Assembly: GCA_964556785.1 (NCBI GenBank)
Contig: CAZKXM010000069.1
Span: 1-10,111, forward strand
Source: CAG-1031 sp964556785
GTDB taxonomy: Bacteria > Bacteroidota > Bacteroidia > Bacteroidales > Muribaculaceae
DNA length: 10,111 nt
Reading direction: 5' to 3'
In this document: positions 1 to 6,971 of the stretch, piece after piece
Layout: each line of letters begins with the position of its first letter
How positions within the stretch are numbered: the first letter of the stretch is position 1
The notes under the pieces: model-generated
Told to the model about the DNA's origin: nothing
Seen by the model: the letters and a program-made list of their open reading frames with translations, nothing else
The model's database searches: none
Position numbers and translations under genes: made by a program

Positions 1-386
1 CCTGGATTCTCTACATGGTCGGTGCGATCCTCGCTCTTATCCTCAACTGGCTCGGTGTGCCTGCGCTTGCTTTCTGTCTGGGCATGTTCATTCCGCTGCA
101 GCTCAATGTGCCGATGCTGATCGGTGGTGCCGTAAGCTGGTTTGTCAGCTCACGTTCGAAAGATAAAGCCATCAATGATGCGCGCCGTGATCGCGGCACA
201 CTGATCTCTTCAGGTCTGATTGCCGGTGGCGCCCTCTTCGGAGTGTTTGCCGCTCTTACTAAGTTCCTCGGATTTGAATATACCAGCCCCTTCGGCGTAA
301 TCACAACTCAGACAGCAGGTGTGATTATTTATGCCGCTCTGATCTGTTACCTCGCTTGGGACAGCATGCGCGTTAAGCGTTCATGA
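1..386 (+). CDS. OPT-family (oligopeptide/metal-chelate) transporter, C-terminal part only
   Basis: The reading frame is open from the window edge (first full codon at base 3) to the TGA at 384-386, giving the last 127 residues. The fragment is strongly hydrophobic, with several membrane segments. It contains a stretch beginning GVPALAFCLGMFIPL, followed by NVPMLIGG, a short charged loop (SSRSKDKAINDARRDRG) and then a glycine-rich helix around GTLISSGLIAGGALFG. This order matches the C-terminal end of bacterial OPT/YSL-type transporters, which usually run to about 600-680 residues, so most of the gene lies upstream. OPT proteins import oligopeptides or metal chelates across the inner membrane; the substrate cannot be told from this piece. 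The stop overlaps the next start (ATGA), so the two genes are probably co-transcribed. The family call is fairly secure and the substrate is unknown. Confidence 0.85.
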   Translation, partial: WILYMVGAILALILNWLGVPALAFCLGMFIPLQLNVPMLIGGAVSWFVSSRSKDKAINDARRDRGTLISSGLIAGGALFGVFAALTKFLGFEYTSPFGVITTQTAGVIIYAALICYLAWDSMRVKRS

Positions 387-1690
387 AAAAGATCCATCGC
401 GATATTCTGGCGCTCTCCGTGCCGGCCGTAATCGCAACCATAACCACGCCCCTTTTAGGGCTTATGGACACTGCGTTTACGGGCCACATGGGGGGCGCCG
501 TGTATCTTGCCGGAATTGCATTGGGAGGAAACCTGTTTAATCTCGTCTACTGGCAATTCGGGTTTCTGCGCATGGCAACCAGCGGACTCACTGCTCAAGC
601 TGTAGGGGCAAGCGACGAGAAGGAACAATGGTTCGTTCTTTACAGATCGCTTTCGTTCGCCCTTGTTGCCGGATTGATTCTGATTGCGCTCCAATGGCCT
701 ATTGCGATGCTCTACAAGTTTCTTGCCGACCCCGGCGGGAGTGCATGGGAGCAGGCGCAACTCTATTTCTCCATCCTTATCTGGGGTGCCCCGGCAGTAC
801 TTGCTACAACCGCCTTTTCAGGCTGGTTTGTCGGGATGCACTCATCGGCAAGGGCCATGTGGATGTCAATTGCCATCGATGTCGCAAACATCATTCTTAC
901 AGCTGCGCTCGTTCTCGGCTGCAAAATGAAGGTTCCCGGTGTTGCGATCGGTACTCTGGTAGCTCAATACACAGGATTGTTCGTCGCTGTTGCTCTCGCC
1001 GTCAAAGGAAAATCTCTGCCGCGGTTCAATCTGAAGGAACTGATTGTTGGCAAGGAGCTGAAGCGATATTTCAGTGTGAGCAGCGATATATTTCTGCGCA
1101 CGCTCTGTATAATTGCCGTCACGCTGTGGTTTACGAGAATGGGTGCAAGGTCGGGAAGTACTGTCCTGGCGGCCAACGCGCTGCTGATGCAGCTGTTCAT
1201 TCTGTTCAGTCATGTGATGGACGGACTTGCCTATGCCGGCGAAGCTCTTGTGGGGAGCGCCGTTGGAAGGCGTGATCGCCCTGAACTGATCAGTGCCGTA
1301 AAGGCGTTGCTTAAATGGGGCGTTGTTACAGCCTTGATATTCACAACAATCTATTTCTTTTGCGGTGAGGAGGTGCTCAACCTTCTGAGCGACGATGAAG
1401 GTGTGAGGATAACAGCTCGCGAGTATCTTCCTTGGGCAGTGTCGATACCGTTGCTGTCGTTCGGCGCCTTTATTTGGGACGGAGTGTTCATTGGCGCAAC
1501 TGCTACCCGATCCATGCTGGTGTCGATTGCCGCGAGCACGGCACTTTTCTTTGTGCTTGAGTTCGCATTAAGGCCATCGCTGGGCAACAATGCACTGTGG
1601 ATAGCTTTTCTGGCTTATCTGCTGTTTCGGTCGGTGTCGCTCACAATCATATTTTCATTATCCAAGTCTTGGCAACTTCGCCAACGTTAA
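383..1690 (+). CDS. MATE-family efflux transporter, DinF type
   Basis: This encodes a 435-residue polytopic inner-membrane protein, close to the usual 440-460 of the family, with hydrophobic segments throughout as expected for the 12-helix MATE fold. The N-terminal half shows the family pattern: PLLGLMDTAFTGHMG (about residues 23-37), YLAGIALGG, then FLRMATSGLTAQAVGA (61-76), which closely resembles E. coli DinF. The related C-terminal half has FLRTLCI followed by DGLAYAGEALVGSAVGRRD. MATE proteins export cationic compounds, drugs or metabolites in exchange for Na+ or H+; the substrate here cannot be inferred. The ATG at 383 overlaps the preceding stop by 4 bases (ATGA), and this start gives the expected N terminus, so translational coupling to the OPT transporter is likely. 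Codon choice looks less biased than in the hut genes downstream. The gene ends right before the hut promoter. DinF membership is confident; I leave the symbol blank because a DNA-damage link is not shown. Confidence 0.92.
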   Translation: MKKIHRDILALSVPAVIATITTPLLGLMDTAFTGHMGGAVYLAGIALGGNLFNLVYWQFGFLRMATSGLTAQAVGASDEKEQWFVLYRSLSFALVAGLILIALQWPIAMLYKFLADPGGSAWEQAQLYFSILIWGAPAVLATTAFSGWFVGMHSSARAMWMSIAIDVANIILTAALVLGCKMKVPGVAIGTLVAQYTGLFVAVALAVKGKSLPRFNLKELIVGKELKRYFSVSSDIFLRTLCIIAVTLWFTRMGARSGSTVLAANALLMQLFILFSHVMDGLAYAGEALVGSAVGRRDRPELISAVKALLKWGVVTALIFTTIYFFCGEEVLNLLSDDEGVRITAREYLPWAVSIPLLSFGAFIWDGVFIGATATRSMLVSIAASTALFFVLEFALRPSLGNNALWIAFLAYLLFRSVSLTIIFSLSKSWQLRQR

Positions 1691-1699
1691 TTATCTTTG
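1668..1699 (+). promoter_or_regulatory. Bacteroidetes-type promoter of the hut operon
   Basis: TATCTTTG at 1692-1699 matches the Bacteroidetes -7 consensus TAnnTTTG exactly. A weaker -33 element, CTTG (consensus TTTG), lies at 1668-1671, 20 bp upstream and inside the end of the MATE gene. Transcription would start a few bases after 1699, leaving a leader of roughly 55-60 nt before the ftcD ATG at 1763. No Shine-Dalgarno sequence precedes that ATG, as is usual in this phylum. The site is a consensus match only; the start site is inferred. Confidence 0.65.
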
Positions 1700-1701
1700 C
1701 A

Positions 1702-1726
1702 TGTGTTTTTGCGTAGCCGAAACACA
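1702..1726 (+). promoter_or_regulatory. Short hairpin in the ftcD leader
   Basis: TGTGTTT (1702-1708) can pair with AAACACA (1720-1726), with an 11-base loop in which a further G-U pair and two G-C pairs are possible. It sits right where the hut transcript is expected to begin, about 36 nt before the ftcD ATG. The T-run needed for an intrinsic terminator of the upstream MATE gene is absent after the stem. It could stabilise the 5' end or be an operator-like repeat at the start site, or it could be chance. Confidence 0.35.
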
Positions 1727-1762
1727 CTAATATTTCAGAACAAACGATAATCTATCAATACC

Positions 1763-3466
1763 ATGCAAACCAGGTTAATTGAGTGCGTCCCCAATTTCAG
1801 TGAAGGACGCGACCGCGCGGTGATCGACGCAATTACCGCGGCTATCACATCAGTTGACAATATCAAACTTCTCGACGTTGATCCCGGTGAGGCCACCAAC
1901 CGTACGGTTGTGACTTTTGTCGGTGAACCCGACGATGTTCTTGAAGCTGCGTTCCGCGGCATAAAGAAAGCGGCTGAACTGATCGACATGAGCAAGCACC
2001 ACGGAGCACATCCCCGAATGGGTGCGACCGACGTGTGCCCTCTGATCCCCATCAGCGGCGTGACCCTCGAGGAAGCTGCCGAAATGGCCCGCGGCCTTGC
2101 CAAGCGGGTTGCTGACGAGCTTGGCATCCCTACATACTGCTATGAAGCCGCTGCCTTCACTCCCGAGCGCAAGAATCTGGCTGTTTGCCGCGCCGGAGAG
2201 TATGAAGCTCTTCCCGAGAAGATGAATCATGAGGGAAAAGGTCCTGATTTCGGAGACCGTCCCTTTGATGAGGCTGCCGCACGCACCGGTGCTACTGCCG
2301 TGGGAGCTCGCGACTTCCTTATCGCAGTTAATTTCAACCTGAACACTACCTCTACCCGTCGCGCCAACGCTATCGCCTTTGACGTTCGTGAAAAAGGCAG
2401 ACCTATGCGCGAAGGCGGAAAGCCCAACGGGAAGCCCATGAAGGATGAAAACGGTAACACAATCATGCTTCCAGGCACACTTAAGGGCACTAAGGCCATC
2501 GGCTGGTTTATTGACGAATATGGCATCGCTCAGGTGTCGATGAACATCACCGATATGGCTCAGACACCGCTCCACGTTGCGTTCGATGAAGTGAGCAGAG
2601 CTGCTCGCGAGCGTGGTGTGAGAGTGACAGGAACCGAGATTGTGGGACTTGTTCCCAAGCGTGCGCTTGTTGAAGCCGGCCGCTACTTCCTCCACAAACA
2701 GCAGCGCTCAACCGGCTTGCCTGAGAGCGAGATTATCCGCATGGCAGTGCGCTCGATGGGTCTCGACGAGCTTCGTCCGTTCGTTCCTGAAGAAAAAGTG
2801 GTTGAATACATGGTTGCCGACAAGAATTCCAAGAAACTTGTCGATATGACCTGTACTGAATTTGCCGATACCACAGCTTCTGAGGCACCTGCTCCCGGCG
2901 GTGGCTCGATTAGCGCATATATGGGCGCTCTTGCAGCAGCCCTCGGCACTATGGTCGCCAACCTTTCTTCTCACAAAGCCGGTTGGGATGACCGCTGGAA
3001 AGAATTCTCGGATGTTGCCGACAAGGGCCGCGAGCTTCAGGACCAGCTCATCCACCTTGTTGACGAGGATACCGAGGCATTCAACCGTATTATGGCCGTG
3101 TTCGGTATGCCCAAGTCAACCGATGCTGAAAAAGCTGCACGTGCCGAAGCAATGGAGAGCGCTACCCTTTATGCAACTCAGGTGCCTTTGCGCACTATGG
3201 AAACAGTTGTCAAAGTGTTCCCAATCCTGCGTCAGATGGCCGAGAAGGGCAATCCCGCATCTGTCAGCGACGCCGGTGTCGGTGTTCTTGCTGCTGAAGC
3301 TGCCGTGCAGGGTGCCGGCCTTAACGTGCGAATCAATGCCGCAGGTCTGAAGGACACTGAAGAAGCTGCTCGCCTGACCGGCCGTGCTGCCGAACTCTGC
3401 GAACTCGCAGTCAAGGAGCGCTATGAGATTCTTAACATTGTGAACGATATAATCAACAAACAATAA
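1763..3466 (+). CDS. ftcD: Bifunctional glutamate formimidoyltransferase / formimidoyltetrahydrofolate cyclodeaminase
   Basis: This 567-residue cytoplasmic enzyme performs the last two steps of histidine breakdown: it transfers the formimino group of N-formimino-L-glutamate to tetrahydrofolate, releasing glutamate, then deaminates 5-formimino-THF to 5,10-methenyl-THF and ammonia. Residues 1 to about 300 are the transferase. They begin with LIECVPNFSEG and carry the active-site segment HHGAHPRMGATDVCP, in which His83 aligns with the catalytic His82 of mammalian FTCD. After a linker (about 300-358) comes the cyclodeaminase domain, with PAPGGGS at 376-382 and Asp503 in the ASVSDAG segment, the probable counterpart of the essential mammalian Asp452. 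The order and length resemble the fused animal enzyme (541 residues). An extra Gly/Lys/Pro-rich stretch lies at about 211-240. The ATG at 1763 gives the family N terminus. It is first in the operon, and its TAA shares one base with the hutU ATG. Confidence 0.97.
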   Translation: MQTRLIECVPNFSEGRDRAVIDAITAAITSVDNIKLLDVDPGEATNRTVVTFVGEPDDVLEAAFRGIKKAAELIDMSKHHGAHPRMGATDVCPLIPISGVTLEEAAEMARGLAKRVADELGIPTYCYEAAAFTPERKNLAVCRAGEYEALPEKMNHEGKGPDFGDRPFDEAAARTGATAVGARDFLIAVNFNLNTTSTRRANAIAFDVREKGRPMREGGKPNGKPMKDENGNTIMLPGTLKGTKAIGWFIDEYGIAQVSMNITDMAQTPLHVAFDEVSRAARERGVRVTGTEIVGLVPKRALVEAGRYFLHKQQRSTGLPESEIIRMAVRSMGLDELRPFVPEEKVVEYMVADKNSKKLVDMTCTEFADTTASEAPAPGGGSISAYMGALAAALGTMVANLSSHKAGWDDRWKEFSDVADKGRELQDQLIHLVDEDTEAFNRIMAVFGMPKSTDAEKAARAEAMESATLYATQVPLRTMETVVKVFPILRQMAEKGNPASVSDAGVGVLAAEAAVQGAGLNVRINAAGLKDTEEAARLTGRAAELCELAVKERYEILNIVNDIINKQ

Positions 3467-5484
3467 TGACCCTTAAGGAATTTCAGGATGATATACGCGC
3501 CGGCATTCCGTCGAAACTGCCCGCGCCCAAACCGGAACGTGACCCCAAGGTGAGCCACGCTCCCCGCCGCAAGGAGATTCTGACCGACGATGAAAAGCGC
3601 CTCGCGCTCCGCAATGCCCTCAGATATTTCCCGGCTGAAATGCATGCCGAACTTGCTCCTGAGTTTGTGGAGGAGCTCGAGGACTACGGCCGAATCTACA
3701 TGTATCGTCTGCGTCCCGACTATGATATGTATGCCCGCCCTGTTGAGCACTACCCTGCCCGTTCGCGTCAGGCTGCAGCGATAATGCTGATGATCCAGAA
3801 CAACCTCGATCCGGCTGTTGCTCAGCATCCTCACGAACTGATCACCTATGGCGGCAATGGAGCTGTGTTCCAGAACTGGGCGCAGTATCGTCTCGTGATG
3901 AAATATCTGAGCGAGATGACCGACGAGCAAACCCTCGTAATGTACTCCGGACATCCGCTCGGCCTGTTCCCGTCTCACCCCGATGCGCCGCGCGTTGTCG
4001 TTACAAACGGTATGGTGATTCCTAACTATTCCAAGCCTGATGACTGGGAGAGAATGAATGCTTTGGGTGTGTCGCAATACGGCCAGATGACGGCAGGCAG
4101 CTACATGTATATCGGTCCGCAGGGCATTGTTCACGGAACAACGATCACTGTTCTCAACGCTGCCCGCTCACTCAGCAAGGACGGCGATATCTCGGGCATG
4201 CTCTTTGTAAGCTCCGGTCTGGGAGGAATGTCGGGCGCTCAGCCTAAGGCAGCTAAAATTTCAGGTGTGGTGAGCATCACTGCCGAAATCAATCCTGCCG
4301 CAGTTGAAAAACGCCATTCACAGGGTTGGGTTGACGAGGTGTTTACCGACGTAGACGCTGTTATCGACCGCGCACTTGACGCTGTGGAGAAGCGTGAAGG
4401 TGTGTCGCTGGCTTATCAGGGCAATGTTGTTGACCTGTGGGAACGTCTTGCCGAGCGCAATGTCACAGTTAATCTCGGTTCTGACCAGACTTCGCTTCAC
4501 AATCCCTGGGCAGGCGGTTATTATCCCGTCGGCTACACTTTTGAAGAATCGCTCTCGATGATGGCCGAAGAGCCCGAACGTTTCCATGACGCTGTTCAGG
4601 AGTCGCTTCGCCGTCAGGTGGCTGCAATCAACAAACTCGCCGAACGAGGCATGTATTTCTTCGATTACGGAAATGCGTTCCTCCTTGAATCGTCGCGTGC
4701 GGGTGCCGACATTATGTCAGCCGCTAACGACGGATCGTTCCGCTATCCCTCTTATGTGCAATCAATCATGGGTCCGCGATTCTTCGACTATGGTTTCGGT
4801 CCTTTCCGCTGGGTTTGTGCCTCAGGCGATCCCGAAGATCTTGCCGAAACCGACCGTCTTGCTGCAGAGGTGCTCGAAGATATGCTCAAAACAGCTCCCG
4901 ATGATATCAAGGGTCAGCTTGCCGATAACCTCCACTGGATTCGCGAAGCTGCCAAAAACAAACTCGTTGTAGGCTCGCAGGCACGCATCCTATATGCTGA
5001 TTCAGAGGGCCGTATGCGCATCGCGCTGGCGTTCAACAAAGCTATTGCCGACGGTCGCCTGAAAGGCCCGGTTGTTCTTGGCCGCGACCACCACGACGTG
5101 TCGGGCACCGACTCGCCTTACCGTGAGACATCAAACATCACCGACGGTTCCCAGTTTACGGCTGATATGGCTGTGCAGAACATGGTTGGCGATTCGTTCC
5201 GCGGCGCCACATGGGTATCGCTCCACAACGGTGGCGGTGTAGGATGGGGCGAGGTGATCAACGGAGGCTTCGGTATGGTTATCGATGGTACTCCCGAGGC
5301 AGAACGCCGCATACGCCGCATGCTTTTCTGGGATGTGAACAATGGTATTGCACGCCGCAGCTGGGGCAGAAACAAAGGCGCGATGGACGCAATCCGTCGC
5401 GAAATGGAACGCACTCCCGAGCTCAAGGTCACTCTCCCCAACATTGCAGATGATTCAATAATCGAAAACGCTTTTAAGAAATAA
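3466..5484 (+). CDS. hutU: Urocanate hydratase (urocanase), long form
   Basis: HutU adds water to urocanate to give 4-imidazolone-5-propionate, using tightly bound NAD+ as an electrophile. The protein has 672 residues. Family landmarks appear in order: LRNALRYFP near 48-56, LITYGGNG (125-132), LVMYSGHPLGLFPS (157-170), SGLGGMSGAQ (250-259), GSDQTS (338-343), GPFRWVCASGDP (445-456), DHHDVSGTDSP (541-551) and LHNGGGVGWGEVINGG (586-601). Cys451 in the GPFRWVC motif is the probable equivalent of the active-site Cys410 of Pseudomonas putida urocanase. The length and the motif-bearing N-terminal region match the animal UROC1 type (676 residues) rather than the roughly 555-residue Pseudomonas/Bacillus type. 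The start overlaps the ftcD stop (TAATG) and the stop overlaps the hutH start the same way, so coupled translation is likely. No key residue appears to be missing. Confidence 0.97.
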   Translation: MTLKEFQDDIRAGIPSKLPAPKPERDPKVSHAPRRKEILTDDEKRLALRNALRYFPAEMHAELAPEFVEELEDYGRIYMYRLRPDYDMYARPVEHYPARSRQAAAIMLMIQNNLDPAVAQHPHELITYGGNGAVFQNWAQYRLVMKYLSEMTDEQTLVMYSGHPLGLFPSHPDAPRVVVTNGMVIPNYSKPDDWERMNALGVSQYGQMTAGSYMYIGPQGIVHGTTITVLNAARSLSKDGDISGMLFVSSGLGGMSGAQPKAAKISGVVSITAEINPAAVEKRHSQGWVDEVFTDVDAVIDRALDAVEKREGVSLAYQGNVVDLWERLAERNVTVNLGSDQTSLHNPWAGGYYPVGYTFEESLSMMAEEPERFHDAVQESLRRQVAAINKLAERGMYFFDYGNAFLLESSRAGADIMSAANDGSFRYPSYVQSIMGPRFFDYGFGPFRWVCASGDPEDLAETDRLAAEVLEDMLKTAPDDIKGQLADNLHWIREAAKNKLVVGSQARILYADSEGRMRIALAFNKAIADGRLKGPVVLGRDHHDVSGTDSPYRETSNITDGSQFTADMAVQNMVGDSFRGATWVSLHNGGGVGWGEVINGGFGMVIDGTPEAERRIRRMLFWDVNNGIARRSWGRNKGAMDAIRREMERTPELKVTLPNIADDSIIENAFKK

Positions 5485-6971
5485 TGTCAAAAACACATCA
5501 TATCTCGGCCGAATGGCTGACAATCGACCGGGTGGCCGAAATTCTGGCCAACAACGAGAAGCTCGCTCTGAGCGAGGACGCAATCGCACGAATTGAAGGC
5601 TGCCGCCGTTATCTTGACAACAAGATGGCTTCGGCTACCGAACCTATCTATGGCATCACCACCGGTTTCGGCTCGCTGTGCAACATCTCGATCAATGCCG
5701 ATCAGCTCAGCGACCTGCAGAAAAACCTTGTGATGTCACACGCATGCAGCGTGGGCGAGCCAATGCCCCGTGAAATCATCAAGCTGATGATGCTCCTGAA
5801 GATCCAGAGCCTAAGCTACGGAAATTCCGGCGTGCAGCTGATCACGGTTCAGCGCCTTGTCGATTTCTATAATCACGACATCATACCCCACGTGTGCCAG
5901 CAGGGTTCGCTCGGCGCATCCGGCGACCTTGCACCGTTGGCCAATATGTGCCTCCCGCTGCTCGGCCTCGGCGAAGTCTATTATAAAGGCGAACGCCGTC
6001 CTGCAGGCAAAGTGCTCGAGGAAATGGGTTGGGAGCCTATCACACTTCAGTCGAAGGAAGGCCTCGCACTCCTCAACGGCACTCAGTTCATGAGCTCGTT
6101 CGGCGTGTGGTCGCTCATTCAGGCCCGTCGTCTGAGTAAGCTTGCCGACAAGATCGGCTCGCTCTCGCTTGACGCTTACGATGGTCGTATCGAGCCCTTC
6201 TGTGATCCCGTTAACCGTGTGCGTCACCATAAGGGTCAGATCGAGACAGCAGCCAATGTCCGCCATATTCTCGAAGGTTCTGAGCTGATCAAGATGCCTA
6301 AGAAGCATGTTCAGGACCCCTACTCTTTCCGATGCATGCCTCAGGTTCACGGAGCTGTGAAAGACACTCTCGCTCATGTTGAACATGTGCTTGAAGACGA
6401 GATCAACAGCCCGACCGATAATCCTACCGTGTTCCCCGAGCTTGACATGATCGTGTCGGCCGGCAACTTCCACGGCGAACCTATCGCATTGCCCATGGAC
6501 TTCCTCTGTGTTGCAATGTCGGAGCTTGCAAACATCTCAGAGCGCCGCGTATATTGCCTGATTTCAGGCAAGCGCGAGCTTCCCTCGTTCCTTGTCGCAA
6601 AACCTGGTCTCAACAGCGGCTTCATGATTCCGCAGTATGCTGCAGCTTCTATCGTCAACCAGTCGAAGGGTCTCTGCTGGCCTACAAGCTGCGACTCTAT
6701 CCCCTCGTCGCAGGGTCAGGAAGACCACGTGTCAATGGGTTCAAACTCCGCCACCAAGCTTGCCCGCGTAGTCGCCAACACAGAACGTGTGCTCGCTATA
6801 GAGCTGCTGAACGCTGCTCAGGCACTCGAATTCCGTCGTCCGCTCCACACATCGCCTATGCTCGAAGAATGGGTTACTGAATTCCGTCGCCTCGTGCCGT
6901 TCGTTGACAATGACATGGTAATGTATCCTCTGATCGAGAAATCAGTTGAATTCATCCGCGAGAATCCGTGA
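5484..6971 (+). CDS. hutH: Histidine ammonia-lyase (histidase)
   Basis: HutH deaminates L-histidine to trans-urocanate and ammonia, the entry step of the pathway, as a cytoplasmic enzyme of the MIO-dependent aromatic ammonia-lyase family. The 495-residue length is normal (about 500). The cofactor-forming triad is Ala145-Ser146-Gly147 in GSLGASGDLAPLANM. Other active-site landmarks are YGITTGFG (56-63; Tyr56 is the likely counterpart of Tyr53 in P. putida), MSHACSVGEP with Ser85-His86, NPTVF (313-317), DPYSFRC with Arg283, and QGQEDHVSM with Glu413. The Ser-His pair at 85-86 and the QEDHVSM motif fit histidine rather than phenylalanine or tyrosine as substrate. The ATG at 5484 overlaps the hutU stop by one base, and the TGA at 6969-6971 overlaps the GTG start of hutI by three bases within GTGA. 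Assignment as a histidase is strongly supported by the neighbouring pathway genes. Confidence 0.97.
   Translation: MSKTHHISAEWLTIDRVAEILANNEKLALSEDAIARIEGCRRYLDNKMASATEPIYGITTGFGSLCNISINADQLSDLQKNLVMSHACSVGEPMPREIIKLMMLLKIQSLSYGNSGVQLITVQRLVDFYNHDIIPHVCQQGSLGASGDLAPLANMCLPLLGLGEVYYKGERRPAGKVLEEMGWEPITLQSKEGLALLNGTQFMSSFGVWSLIQARRLSKLADKIGSLSLDAYDGRIEPFCDPVNRVRHHKGQIETAANVRHILEGSELIKMPKKHVQDPYSFRCMPQVHGAVKDTLAHVEHVLEDEINSPTDNPTVFPELDMIVSAGNFHGEPIALPMDFLCVAMSELANISERRVYCLISGKRELPSFLVAKPGLNSGFMIPQYAAASIVNQSKGLCWPTSCDSIPSSQGQEDHVSMGSNSATKLARVVANTERVLAIELLNAAQALEFRRPLHTSPMLEEWVTEFRRLVPFVDNDMVMYPLIEKSVEFIRENP

Noticed and set aside
628..1275. 215-residue plus-strand frame overlapping the MATE gene in another frame
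   Set aside because: The composition is Cys/Arg-rich and unlike a real protein; the MATE frame explains the region.
1700..1762. Folate or other riboswitch in the ftcD leader
   Set aside because: A leader of about 55-60 nt is too short for a known THF riboswitch and shows only one short stem.
1850..2695. 281-residue open frame on the minus strand inside ftcD
   Set aside because: It lies wholly antisense to a gene with clear catalytic motifs, its translation shows no recognisable domain, and biased codons on the sense strand readily leave antisense frames free of stops.
3421..4134. 237-residue minus-strand frame over the start of hutU
   Set aside because: It is fully antisense to conserved urocanase sequence, with no promoter or motif of its own.
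5811..6473. 220-residue minus-strand frame inside hutH
   Set aside because: It is antisense to the histidase core and the translation is His/Cys-rich low-information sequence, so it is a shadow frame.
5484..6971. Tyrosine or phenylalanine ammonia-lyase instead of histidase
   Set aside because: The Ser-His selectivity pair at 85-86, the QEDHVSM motif and the surrounding hutU, hutI and ftcD genes all favour histidine.
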